Positions 45,859-55,148 of a stretch of 64,000 nt of DNA are shown here, piece after piece. The translations under genes and the position numbers were made by a program. The stretch is from assembly GCF_039621855.1 (NCBI RefSeq), contig NZ_CP155071.1:992001-1056000 (forward strand), read 5' to 3'. The number at the start of each line of letters is the position of its first letter. Positions within the stretch are counted from its first letter, which is position 1. This stretch comes from Erwinia sp. HDF1-3R (GTDB taxonomy: Bacteria > Pseudomonadota > Gammaproteobacteria > Enterobacterales > Enterobacteriaceae). The notes below the pieces were generated by a model. That model made no database searches. It saw only the letters and a list, made by a program, of their open reading frames with translations, and was not told where the DNA came from.

Positions 45859-48300
45859 GTGAGTTCATACCCGGTCGGTGCCGTTTTACCTGAACTGCTT
45901 GATGCGCTGCGCCACTCGCCCCAGGTACTGCTTGCCGCCCCTACCGGCGCCGGGAAATCGACCTGGCTGCCGCTACAGATCCTGCAACAGGCTAACTTCA
46001 GCGGACGCATCCTGCTGCTGGAGCCGCGTCGGCTGGCGGCGCGTAACGTGGCTCAGCGGCTGGCTGAACAGCTTAACCAGCAGCCGGGGGAAACCATTGG
46101 CTACCGGATGCGCTCGGAGAGCCGCGTGGGGCCAACCACCCGTCTGGAAGTGGTGACGGAGGGCATCCTCACCCGAATGCTGCAACAGGATCCCCTGCTG
46201 GAGGGCGTTTCGCTGGTGATCCTCGACGAGTTTCACGAGCGAAGCCTGCAAGGGGATTTGGCGCTGGCGCTGCTGCTGGACGTGCAGCAGGGGCTGCGGG
46301 ACGATCTGAAAATATTGCTGATGTCGGCCACGCTGGATAATGCCCGTCTCCAGGCGCTGCTGCCGGATGCCCCGGCTATCGCTTCAGAGGGGCGCGCGTT
46401 TCCGGTCGAACGACGCTACGCCACGCTGCCGTCGCATCTGCGGATGGAAGACGCCGTGGCGCGTCAGGTTAGTCAGCTGCTGCGCGAGGAGCACGGTTCC
46501 CTGCTGCTTTTCCTGCCGGGCGTTGGCGAGATCCAGCGCGTGCTCACGCAGCTCTCTACACAGGTTGCCTCGGATGTCGATCTCTGCCCGCTCTACGGTG
46601 CGCTGCCGCTGGCTGAACAGCGCAAAGCGATCCTTCCCGCCCCTGCGGGCCGCCGCAAAGTGGTGCTGGCGACCAATATTGCGGAAACCAGCCTGACCAT
46701 TGAGGGGATCCGGCTGGTGGTCGACAGCGCGCTGGAGCGCACGGCGATATTCGATGCACGCAGCGGGCTAACGCGCCTGCAAACGCAGCGCGTGAGCCAG
46801 GCCTCAATGACCCAGCGCGCCGGGCGTGCGGGGCGTCTGGAGCCGGGTATCTGCCTGCATCTGATTGCGAAAGAGCAGGCAGAGCGCGCCGCCAGCCACG
46901 CTGACGCGGAGATCCTGCATGCGGATCTGGCCTCCCTGTGGCTGGAAATATTGCAGTGGGGCTGCCGCGATGTCGGCCAGCTCCAGTGGCTGGATCGCCC
47001 GCCGGAAAGTGGTATACAGCAGGCCGTGCGGCTGCTGCGGCTGCTGGGCGCCACCGATGCCAGCGGGCAGCTCAGCGCAAAAGGGCGACGTATGGCCCAG
47101 ACCGGCGCGGACCCCCGGCTGAGCGCGATGCTGGCCGATGCGGGCAGCGATGCCGACAGCGTTGCTACGGCTGCGCTGCTGGTGGCAATGCTGGAAGAGC
47201 CCGCGCGCGGCAGTAGCGATCTCCGCGACAGCTTCCACCGCCGTCAGCCAAACTGGCTGGCGCGGGCTAAACAGCTGCAAAAGCGTCTGAATCTGACCGG
47301 CGGTCAGCCGGACAGCGACAAAATTGCGCCTCTGCTCGCCGGGGCTTTTCCGGATCGGGTAGCGCGCCGACGGGGCGAGGCCGGACGCTATCAGCTGGCG
47401 AACGGCAGCGGGGCCATGCTCGAGGGTACGGATGCCCTTAACCGCTATGAATGGCTGATTGCGCCGGGTCTGTTGCAGGGCAGTACCGGCAACTCCGCCC
47501 GCATCCTCCAGGCGATGCCGGTTGAGCCTGAGCGGCTGATTAAGCAGCGTCCCGGCCTGGTGGAACAGCGTACCGAAGTGGAGTGGGATGAACAGCGCGG
47601 CACGCTGCGTGCCTGGCAGCGGGAGCAGATCGGTGAGCTGGTCCTCAGGGCACAGCCGCTGAACAAGCCCGATGAAGCGGATCTGCATCCGGCGATGCTG
47701 CGCTGGATCCGCATTAAAGGGCTGTCGGTGCTCAACTGGACGCCGCAGGCAGAACAGCTGCGGATCCGGCTGGTGTGTGCCGCCCGCTGGCTACCGGAAG
47801 AGGGGTGGCCTGCGGCCGATGAGGCCAGCCTGCTGGCAGGACTTGAACGCTGGCTGCTGCCGATGATGAGCGGCGTGCGGGACGCAAAAGGGCTGCGACA
47901 AATTAACGCCGCCAGCGCTTTATTACAATTACTCACATGGTCACAGCGTCAGCAACTGGATACTGCTCTGCCAACTCACTACACTGTGCCCACCGGAAGT
48001 CGGCTGCCGATTCGCTACGACGAAGAGAAGCCGCCGGCGCTGGCGGTTCGCCTGCAGGAGATGTTTGGCGAAGCGCAGAATCCGTGCGTGGCCGGGGGCC
48101 GTATTCCGCTGGTGCTGGAACTGCTCTCACCCGCGCAGCGACCGTTGCAGATCACCCGCGACCTGGCCGCGTTCTGGCAGGGTGCCTGGCGCGAGGTACA
48201 GAAAGAGATGAAGGGTCGCTACCCTAAACACGTCTGGCCGGACGACCCGGCAACGGCAGCGCCGACGCGGCGCAGCAAAAAATACTCTGCGCCCTCCTGA
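45859..48300 (+). CDS. hrpB: ATP-dependent RNA helicase-like protein HrpB
   Basis: 813 residues from a GTG start (VSSYPVGAVLPELLDALRHS) with GGAG 6 nt upstream. DEAH-box motifs in order: 'LAAPTGAGKSTWLPL' (I), 'LLLEPRRLAARNVAQRLAE' (Ia), 'LVILDEFHERSLQGDLALAL' (II, DEFH), 'LLMSATLDN' (III), 'VLATNIAETSLTIEGI' (V) and 'QRAGRAGRLEPG' (VI). The name is unrelated to the type III secretion gene hrpB. Function in vivo is poorly known. Divergent from thpR. Confidence 0.96.
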   Translation: MSSYPVGAVLPELLDALRHSPQVLLAAPTGAGKSTWLPLQILQQANFSGRILLLEPRRLAARNVAQRLAEQLNQQPGETIGYRMRSESRVGPTTRLEVVTEGILTRMLQQDPLLEGVSLVILDEFHERSLQGDLALALLLDVQQGLRDDLKILLMSATLDNARLQALLPDAPAIASEGRAFPVERRYATLPSHLRMEDAVARQVSQLLREEHGSLLLFLPGVGEIQRVLTQLSTQVASDVDLCPLYGALPLAEQRKAILPAPAGRRKVVLATNIAETSLTIEGIRLVVDSALERTAIFDARSGLTRLQTQRVSQASMTQRAGRAGRLEPGICLHLIAKEQAERAASHADAEILHADLASLWLEILQWGCRDVGQLQWLDRPPESGIQQAVRLLRLLGATDASGQLSAKGRRMAQTGADPRLSAMLADAGSDADSVATAALLVAMLEEPARGSSDLRDSFHRRQPNWLARAKQLQKRLNLTGGQPDSDKIAPLLAGAFPDRVARRRGEAGRYQLANGSGAMLEGTDALNRYEWLIAPGLLQGSTGNSARILQAMPVEPERLIKQRPGLVEQRTEVEWDEQRGTLRAWQREQIGELVLRAQPLNKPDEADLHPAMLRWIRIKGLSVLNWTPQAEQLRIRLVCAARWLPEEGWPAADEASLLAGLERWLLPMMSGVRDAKGLRQINAASALLQLLTWSQRQQLDTALPTHYTVPTGSRLPIRYDEEKPPALAVRLQEMFGEAQNPCVAGGRIPLVLELLSPAQRPLQITRDLAAFWQGAWREVQKEMKGRYPKHVWPDDPATAAPTRRSKKYSAPS

Positions 48301-48406
48301 CGGTGGCGCGCAGGCAGGCATTTCGGAAGGTTCCCGTTCCGAAGCGAGTTGAGTCATAACAGAGTAGTCGGCCTGGCCGACGGCTACCCCTGGAGAAAAG
48401 AAACAG

Positions 48407-50941
48407 ATGTCTGACGATCGCGAACCCATTGGGCGCAAAGGCAAACAGCCCAAACCTCCGCGCAAGACGGCGGGCAGAGGTCGCCGCAGGGATGATGAAC
48501 ATGATGAATACGATGATTTTCAGGACGATGACAATGAAGACGAGGAGATAAAACCGGTGCCACGTAAAGGAAAAGGGCGTCCATCGCGGAAAAAAAGGGG
48601 CTGGCTGAGCCTGTTGATCAAGCTGCTGCTGATCTTTATCGTGCTGATGGCGGCCTACGGGGTTTACCTCGATTCGCAAATCCGCAGCCGCATTGACGGC
48701 AAAGTCTGGCAGCTGCCCGCCACGGTCTATGGCCGTATGGTCAGCCTTGAGCCGGGCATGTCATACAATAAAAAAGAGATGATCGCCCTGCTGGAAGGCA
48801 CACAGTACCGCGAGGTGACGCGCATGACGCGGCCCGGCGAGTTTACCGTGCAGGCTAACAGCATTGAGATGATCCGCCGCCCGTTCGATTTCCCGGACAG
48901 TAAAGAGGGGCAGATCCGCGCGCGTCTGAGCTTCAGCAATGACACCCTGTCTGAGATCAAGAACCTCGACAGCGGCCGTGATTTTGGCTTCTTCCGCCTC
49001 GATCCGCGCCTGATCACCATGCTGCAATCCCCCAACGGCGAGCAGCGCCTGTTTGTGCCGCGCGCCGGCTTCCCCGATTTACTGGTGGATACCCTGGTCG
49101 CGACAGAAGACCGCCATTTCTATCAGCATGATGGCATCAGCTTCTACTCGATTGGCCGCGCCTTCCTCGCCAACATCACCGCCGGACGTGCGGTACAGGG
49201 CGGCAGTACGCTGACGCAGCAGCTGGTGAAAAACCTGTTCCTGACCAACGAGCGATCGCTGTGGCGTAAGGCTAACGAAGCCTATATGGCCCTGATCATG
49301 GATGCGCGCTACGGCAAAGATCGCATTCTTGAGCTGTACCTGAATGAAGTCTATCTCGGTCAGGCCGGCAACGATCAGATCCGCGGCTTCCCGCTGGCCA
49401 GCCTCTACTACTTTGGCCGCCCGGTCGATGAGCTGAGCCTCGATCAGCAGGCGCTGCTGGTGGGCATGGTGAAGGGGGCGTCGCTCTATAATCCGTGGCG
49501 AAATCCGAAGCTGGCGCTGGAGCGCCGTAACCTGGTGCTGCGTCTGCTACAGCAGCAGAAGGTTATCGATCAGGAGCTGTACGATATGCTGAGCGCCCGT
49601 CCGCTGGGCGTCCAGCCGAAGGGCGGAGTGATTACGCCGCAGCCTGCCTTTATGCAGATGGTACGTAACGAGCTGCAGGCGAAGCTGGGTGATAAGGTTA
49701 AAGACCTGTCAGGCGTGAAAATCTTCACCACGCTGGATCCTGTCTCGCAGGATACGGCGGAAAAAGCGGTGGAAGAGGGGATCCCGGCGCTGCGTAAACA
49801 GCGGGGTATTAACGACCTCCAAACCGCCATGGTGGTTGTCGATCGCTTTAGCGGCGAAGTGCGTGCTCTGGTGGGCGATGCGGATCCGCAGTACGCCGGC
49901 TATAACCGTGCGCTACAGGCCCGTCGATCCATCGGTTCACTGGCTAAGCCTGCTACCTACCTGACGGCGCTCAGCCAGCCCGATAAATACCGTCTGAACA
50001 GCTGGATTGCCGATAATCCTATCGCGCTGAAGCAGCCTAACGGGCAGATCTGGAAACCGCAGAACGACGACCGCCGCTTTAGCGGTCAGGTAATGCTGGT
50101 GGACGCGTTAACCAACTCGATGAACGTGCCGACGGTGAATCTGGGGATGACCCTGGGCCTGCCGCAGGTGGTGGATACCTGGACCAAACTGGGCGTGCCG
50201 AAAGATCAGCTCCAGCCGGTTCCCGCGATGCTGCTGGGAGCACTGAACCTGACGCCGATTGAAGTGGCCCAGGCGTTCCAGACCATCGCCAGCGGCGGTA
50301 ATCGTGCTTCGCTCTCCGCGCTGCGATCGGTGATTGCGGAAGACGGGACGGTACTCTACCAGAGCTTCCCGCAGGCCGAACGCGTGGTGCCTGCGCAGGC
50401 GGCCTGGCTGACGCTTTATGCGATGCAGCAGGTTGTTGACCACGGTACGGCGCGCGCGCTGGGTGCCCGCTATCCGAAGGCCCATCTGGCCGGGAAGACC
50501 GGGACCACCAACAACCAGATAGACAGCTGGTTCGCTGGCGTTGACGGCAAGGAAGTGGCGATCACCTGGATTGGCCGTGATAATAACCAGCCGACGAAGC
50601 TGTACGGTGCCAGCGGTGCAATGCAGATCTACCGTCGCTACCTGGATAATCAGGCACCGATGCCGCTGATGGCTACGCCGCCGGAGGATATCGCACCGAT
50701 GAACGTCGATTCCGCCGGTAACTTCGTCTGCGGCTCCGGCAGCAGCAGCTGGCGCACGCTGCCAGTGTGGACCACCGATGCTAACGCGCTTTGCCAGCAG
50801 CAGGCTCAGCAGGTGCAGCAGCAGTTGCAGCAGCAGAATGAGCAGCAGCAGGGCGGACAGCAGCAAGGCGGACAGCAGCAGGGTGAGCAGAAGGACAGCA
50901 ACGGCGTGGCGGGATGGATCAAGGATATGTTTGGTAAATAA
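48407..50941 (+). CDS. mrcB: Bifunctional penicillin-binding protein 1b
   Basis: 844 residues, as in E. coli. A cytoplasmic basic/acidic N-terminus (1-65) precedes one membrane helix ('[20 protein letters not shown]'), the UB2H domain and the glycosyltransferase domain with '[14 protein letters not shown]' and '[15 protein letters not shown]'. The transpeptidase domain follows, with active Ser in 'RSIGSLAKP', 'TNSMNVP' (SxN) and '[10 protein letters not shown]'. The last 50 residues are Gln-rich with a repeated QQQGG, partly repetitive DNA. GGAG precedes the ATG. It polymerises and cross-links peptidoglycan on the periplasmic face. Confidence 0.98.
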   Translation: MSDDREPIGRKGKQPKPPRKTAGRGRRRDDEHDEYDDFQDDDNEDEEIKPVPRKGKGRPSRKKRGWLSLLIKLLLIFIVLMAAYGVYLDSQIRSRIDGKVWQLPATVYGRMVSLEPGMSYNKKEMIALLEGTQYREVTRMTRPGEFTVQANSIEMIRRPFDFPDSKEGQIRARLSFSNDTLSEIKNLDSGRDFGFFRLDPRLITMLQSPNGEQRLFVPRAGFPDLLVDTLVATEDRHFYQHDGISFYSIGRAFLANITAGRAVQGGSTLTQQLVKNLFLTNERSLWRKANEAYMALIMDARYGKDRILELYLNEVYLGQAGNDQIRGFPLASLYYFGRPVDELSLDQQALLVGMVKGASLYNPWRNPKLALERRNLVLRLLQQQKVIDQELYDMLSARPLGVQPKGGVITPQPAFMQMVRNELQAKLGDKVKDLSGVKIFTTLDPVSQDTAEKAVEEGIPALRKQRGINDLQTAMVVVDRFSGEVRALVGDADPQYAGYNRALQARRSIGSLAKPATYLTALSQPDKYRLNSWIADNPIALKQPNGQIWKPQNDDRRFSGQVMLVDALTNSMNVPTVNLGMTLGLPQVVDTWTKLGVPKDQLQPVPAMLLGALNLTPIEVAQAFQTIASGGNRASLSALRSVIAEDGTVLYQSFPQAERVVPAQAAWLTLYAMQQVVDHGTARALGARYPKAHLAGKTGTTNNQIDSWFAGVDGKEVAITWIGRDNNQPTKLYGASGAMQIYRRYLDNQAPMPLMATPPEDIAPMNVDSAGNFVCGSGSSSWRTLPVWTTDANALCQQQAQQVQQQLQQQNEQQQGGQQQGGQQQGEQKDSNGVAGWIKDMFGK

Positions 50942-50960
50942 CCCCGGCCCCGTCGCTGAA

Positions 50961-50991
50961 AACCGGTCCCTCAGGGGGCCGGTTTTTTTTT
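50961..50991 (+). terminator. Terminator of mrcB
   Basis: Stem AACCGGTCCC / GGGGCCGGTT (one G-T pair) around TCAG, running into a run of T residues, 20 nt after the mrcB stop. Confidence 0.93.
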
Positions 50992-51159
50992 GCTTTGACT
51001 GTAAAGAGTGTAAGTAAGGTGAAAAAAGCACGTTAGTACCAGAAGAGCACCGACACCCCCTTTTACCCCAAATAAACTCCGGTTACTTCCCCCTCAGGCG
51101 GCAGAAATGTTGATGATTTTCGCTTGCGCGGATTCTGCCGTTTCGCATATTATCCAATC

Positions 51160-51179
51160 GTTATAATAATAATTATCGT
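51160..51179. promoter_or_regulatory. Fur box ahead of fhuA
   Basis: On the minus strand the site reads GATAATTATTATTATAAC, about 13 of 19 matches to the Fur consensus, 41-60 bp before the fhuA start. Iron-loaded Fur would repress fhuACDB. Confidence 0.75.
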
Positions 51180-51220
51180 TTACGTTTGCATTTAACTTAT
51201 TACATCCAGAGAAAAGCACA

Positions 51221-53407
51221 ATGGCGACCGAATTTTTGCTTCCTTCTTCATTATTCAATACCTCTAAACGCCGACTGGCCGTCCTGGTGACGCTGGCGGT
51301 TTCATCCTCTTCCGCCTTCGCGGCCGAGCAGACCCTTACCGTCGACGCCAGCGCGGCACCGCCGCAGCAGGAGAGCGCCTGGGGGCCTGCACCTACCATC
51401 GCGGCTAAGCGCAGCGCGACCGGCACCAAAACCGATACGCCGATTGAAAAAAATCCGCAGTCGGTTTCCGTCGTCACTCAGGAAGAGATGGCGCTGCATA
51501 ACGTCACCACGGTAAAAAGCGCCTTCAACTACACGCCGGGCGTGCTGACGGGCAACCGCGGCAGCTCCAACGTGATAGATGCGCTCTCCATCCGTGGCTT
51601 TAGTGAAACCAACACTAACCAGTATCTGGATGGCCTGAAATTACAGGGCGATAACTACTCGGAGTTCGCCATCGATCCTTACTTCCTGGAGCGCGCCGAG
51701 CTGCTGCGCGGGCCAGTGTCGGTTCTGTATGGAAAAAGTAACCCGGGTGGGGTGGTGTCGCTGGTCAGCAAGCGTCCGACCACCGAAACCCTGCGCGAAG
51801 TGCAGTTCCAGATGGGCACCGACAACCGTTTCTCTACCGGCTTTGATTTCGGTGGCGCTATTGATGATGCGGGCGTCTACTCATACCGCCTGACCGGCCT
51901 GGCCCGCAGCCAGGATGCGCAGCAGGACATGCAGAAGGAAAAACGCTACACCATCGCGCCTTCCTTTAGCTGGCAGCCGGATGATAAAACCAATTTTACC
52001 CTGCTGACCTATTTCCAGAACGAACCACAAACCGGCTACTACGGCTGGCTGCCGCGTCAGGGTACGGTCGTGCCGATCGTCGATGCGAATGGCAATCAGC
52101 ATAAGCTGGGCCGGGATTTTGATGAGGGCGAAGCCAGCAACAAGATCTCCCGCAACACCAAAATGATTGGCTATAACTTTTCGCACAGCTTCGACGATAC
52201 CTGGACCGTGCGGCAGAACCTGCGCTATGCCGATCTGCGCACGAATTATCGCAGCATTTACGGCAGCGGTTTAGACAGCAGCACCAATACCATTTCGCGT
52301 GGCTACGCCGTCTCTGAGGAAAAACTGAATCAGTTTGCCGTCGATAACCAGCTGCAGGCGAAGTTTGCCACCGGGCAGGTGGATCATACGCTGCTGATGG
52401 GCGTCGACTATCAGCGCACCCGCAACGATATCAACGCCGGTTTCGGCTCGGCGACCTCGCTCAGCGCGCTGAATCCGCAGTATGGCAGCGATCAAATGGT
52501 GCCCGGTTCGCTGTTTCCCTATCACTATCTGAACAAGCAGGAACAGACCGGCCTGTATACTCAGGATCAGATGGAGTGGAATCGCTGGGTATTGACCCTG
52601 GGCGGACGCTACGACTACGCGATGACCTCTGCTTACAACCGCAGCGGCGACAGCCTGGCAAAAAACCACGATCAGGCGTTTACCTGGCGCGGCGGGCTTA
52701 ACTACGTTTACGACAACGGCATCGCACCTTACTTTAGCTACAGCGAATCCTTTATTCCGACCGCGGGCAGCACCCTGGACGGCGCGACGTTCGATCCTTC
52801 CCGCGCCAAACAGTATGAGGCCGGAGTGAAATATGTGCCGAAAGATCGCCCCCTGGTGCTAACCGGTGCAGTCTATCAGCTGACCAAAACCAAAAACCTG
52901 ACTGCCGATCCGCGCAATCTTAACTTCAGCGTGCAGGGCGGTGAAATTCGCTCGCGCGGCGTAGAGCTGGAGGCCAAAGCGGCGGTCAACGAAAACGTCA
53001 ACGTGACGGCGGCCTACACCTATACCGATGCAGAATATACTCACGATACTCTGCTGAAGGGCAAGACGCCGGTTGAAGTGCCGAAAAATATGGCCTCCCT
53101 GTGGGCAGACTATACCTTCCATGAAACCGCGCTCTCCGGGCTGACCCTGGGCGCAGGCGTGCGCTATATTGGTGAGAGCAAAAGCCTGTACAGCAGTACT
53201 AATGAGAACTTTACCGTGGCGAGCTACACCACGGTGGATGCGCTGGTTAAATACGATCTGGGCCGCTTTGGCATGCCGGGCTCGTCAATTGGCGTTAACG
53301 TGAGTAATCTGTTTAATCGTAACTACGTTGCCAGCTGCTACCGCGACTACGCCTGCTACTGGGGCGCTGAACGTGAGATCGTCGGCACGGCAACCTTCCG
53401 TTTCTAA
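51221..53407 (+). CDS. fhuA: Ferrichrome TonB-dependent outer-membrane receptor
   Basis: 728 residues. Signal peptide to about residue 34 (..SSSSAFA), TonB-box-like 'QTLTVDAS', then 'ESAWGPAPTIAAKRSATGTK' and plug domain to about 165 ('RGPVSVLYGKSNPGGVVSLV'). The 22-strand barrel follows, ending 'NRNYVASCYRDYACYWGAER' and a terminal 'TATFRF'. The paired cysteines near the end match FhuA, but the Cys pair in the large external loop of E. coli FhuA is missing and that loop is shorter. Brings in ferric hydroxamates; phage and colicin-M binding need not be conserved. First gene of fhuACDB. Confidence 0.95.
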   Translation: MATEFLLPSSLFNTSKRRLAVLVTLAVSSSSAFAAEQTLTVDASAAPPQQESAWGPAPTIAAKRSATGTKTDTPIEKNPQSVSVVTQEEMALHNVTTVKSAFNYTPGVLTGNRGSSNVIDALSIRGFSETNTNQYLDGLKLQGDNYSEFAIDPYFLERAELLRGPVSVLYGKSNPGGVVSLVSKRPTTETLREVQFQMGTDNRFSTGFDFGGAIDDAGVYSYRLTGLARSQDAQQDMQKEKRYTIAPSFSWQPDDKTNFTLLTYFQNEPQTGYYGWLPRQGTVVPIVDANGNQHKLGRDFDEGEASNKISRNTKMIGYNFSHSFDDTWTVRQNLRYADLRTNYRSIYGSGLDSSTNTISRGYAVSEEKLNQFAVDNQLQAKFATGQVDHTLLMGVDYQRTRNDINAGFGSATSLSALNPQYGSDQMVPGSLFPYHYLNKQEQTGLYTQDQMEWNRWVLTLGGRYDYAMTSAYNRSGDSLAKNHDQAFTWRGGLNYVYDNGIAPYFSYSESFIPTAGSTLDGATFDPSRAKQYEAGVKYVPKDRPLVLTGAVYQLTKTKNLTADPRNLNFSVQGGEIRSRGVELEAKAAVNENVNVTAAYTYTDAEYTHDTLLKGKTPVEVPKNMASLWADYTFHETALSGLTLGAGVRYIGESKSLYSSTNENFTVASYTTVDALVKYDLGRFGMPGSSIGVNVSNLFNRNYVASCYRDYACYWGAEREIVGTATFRF

Positions 53408-53457
53408 TCTTTGCACCCGGGCGCGGCTCTGCTGCGCCCACCAATCAGAAGACCGCT

Positions 53458-54252
53458 ATGTCTCATCTGCATGCAACTGAAACTACCTTCTCGCTTGATA
53501 ACGCCTCTTTTACCGTTCCTGGCCGTACGCTGTTGCAGCCGCTATCCCTGACCTTCCCTGCCGGGAAAGTCTGCGGGCTGATAGGTCACAACGGCTCGGG
53601 CAAATCGACGCTGCTGAAGCTGCTTGGCAGGCACCACGCGGCAACCGCAGGCCGGGTATTGCTCAACGATCGGCCGGTGTCAGAATGGAAGGGGAAAGCC
53701 TTTGCCCGTGAGGTAGCCTATCTCCCGCAGCAGCTGCCGTCCGCAGAAGGGATGACGGTGCGCGAGCTGGTGGCGATGGGGCGATATCCGTGGCACGGTG
53801 CGCTGGGCCGTTTTGGCTCGGAGGATTGCGATCGGGTTGATGAGGCAATTGCGCTGGTCGGGCTGGACGCGTTTGCTAAGCGGCTGGTTGACAGCCTCTC
53901 CGGGGGAGAGCGTCAGCGGGCCTGGATCGCCATGCTGGTGGCGCAGAATAGCCGCTGCCTGTTGCTGGATGAACCGACCTCGGCGCTGGATATTGCGCAC
54001 CAGGTTGAAGTGCTGGCGCTGATCCAGCGGCTGAGCCACGAGCGCGGCCTGACGGTCATTGCAATTCTCCATGATATTAATATTGCCGCTCGCTACAGCG
54101 ACTGGCTGGTGGCGCTGCGGGAAGGGGAAATGATCGCCCAGGGAGATGCCGCAGCGATTATGCAGGCGGAATCACTTGGGCGCATTTACGGCATCCCCAT
54201 GGGGATTTTGCCTCATCCTCACGGCGGTGCGCCGGTGAGCTTTGTATACTGA
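53458..54252 (+). CDS. fhuC: Ferric hydroxamate ABC transporter ATPase
   Basis: 264 residues (265 in E. coli). Walker A 'GLIGHNGSGKSTLLKLLG', signature 'DSLSGGERQRAWIAMLVAQN', Walker B 'CLLLDEPTSALDIAHQ', and the switch His in 'ILHDINIAARYSD'. Powers FhuB. Begins 50 nt after fhuA. Confidence 0.97.
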   Translation: MSHLHATETTFSLDNASFTVPGRTLLQPLSLTFPAGKVCGLIGHNGSGKSTLLKLLGRHHAATAGRVLLNDRPVSEWKGKAFAREVAYLPQQLPSAEGMTVRELVAMGRYPWHGALGRFGSEDCDRVDEAIALVGLDAFAKRLVDSLSGGERQRAWIAMLVAQNSRCLLLDEPTSALDIAHQVEVLALIQRLSHERGLTVIAILHDINIAARYSDWLVALREGEMIAQGDAAAIMQAESLGRIYGIPMGILPHPHGGAPVSFVY

Positions 54253-54266
54253 GGGATTGAGACGTC

Positions 54267-55148
54267 ATGCCGGATCTTTTTCGCCGCCGCCTGCTGATGG
54301 CGATGGCGCTTTCACCCCTGCTGCCCGCGCTGCAAAGCCAGGCGGCACAGGACATTGATGTCAGCCGTATTATTACGCTTGAATGGCTGCCCGCCGAGCT
54401 GCTGCTGGCACTGGGCGTGGCACCGATGGGCGCGGCTGAAATTTTCAACTATCAGCAGTGGGTCGGCCAGCCTGCGCTACCGGCATCCACGGTCGATGTC
54501 GGCCTGCGTACTGAACCTAATCTGGAGCTCATTATCCAGATGAAACCCTCCCTGATCCTTTTCTCCTCGGGCTATGGCCCGGCGCGGGACAAAATCGATC
54601 GGATTGCCCCCTCGATGGGCTTTCCTTTCAGCGATGCCAGCGGGAAACCCCTGAGCATGGCGCGCAACTCCCTGATGCAGCTGGCCGGGCGATTAGGCCG
54701 CGTGCCGCAGGCTAAAGCCCATCTGGCACAGTACGACGCTTACGTGGCCGGGGCTAAAACGCGGCTGGCTCACCGCGCGAAAAGGCCGCTGCTGCTGATG
54801 TCCATTCTTGATTCCCGCCACGCGCTGGTTTTCGGAAAAGGCAGCCTGTTTCTCGAGGTGATGAACGCGCTGGGAATTGATAACGCCTGGCAGGGGGAAA
54901 CCAACTTCTGGGGCAGCGCGGTTATTGGTATCGAACGCCTGGCGACCATGCATAATGTAGAGGCGATCTGCTTCGATCATGAAAATGAATCGCTTATGCA
55001 GCAGGTCACCTCGACGCCGCTCTGGCAGTCGATGCCCTTCGTGCGTGAGAATCGCTTCCAGCGCGTGCCGCAGGTCTGGTTCTATGGTGCAACGCTGTCT
55101 GCGATGCGCTTCTGTCAAACGCTTGAACGCGCGCTGGGGACATCATGA
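54267..55148 (+). CDS. fhuD: Ferric hydroxamate periplasmic binding protein
   Basis: 293 residues (296 in E. coli). Twin-arginine-like signal 'RRRLLMAMALSPLLPALQSQ' with export after about residue 28. Binding-protein motifs 'TLEWLPAELLLALGVAPMGA', 'DVGLRTEPNLELIIQMKPSL', 'NAWQGETNFWGSAVIGIERL' and 'VWFYGATLSAMRF'. Overlaps fhuB by 4 nt. Confidence 0.97.
   Translation: MPDLFRRRLLMAMALSPLLPALQSQAAQDIDVSRIITLEWLPAELLLALGVAPMGAAEIFNYQQWVGQPALPASTVDVGLRTEPNLELIIQMKPSLILFSSGYGPARDKIDRIAPSMGFPFSDASGKPLSMARNSLMQLAGRLGRVPQAKAHLAQYDAYVAGAKTRLAHRAKRPLLLMSILDSRHALVFGKGSLFLEVMNALGIDNAWQGETNFWGSAVIGIERLATMHNVEAICFDHENESLMQQVTSTPLWQSMPFVRENRFQRVPQVWFYGATLSAMRFCQTLERALGTS

Noticed and set aside
46804-47688. 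Minus-strand open frame of 294 codons inside hrpB.
   Set aside because: Lies wholly within the well-supported helicase gene and shows no protein family features.
45859-48300. hrpB as evidence of a type III secretion (hrp) cluster.
   Set aside because: This HrpB is the DEAH-box helicase-like protein found throughout enterobacteria; the shared name is coincidental.
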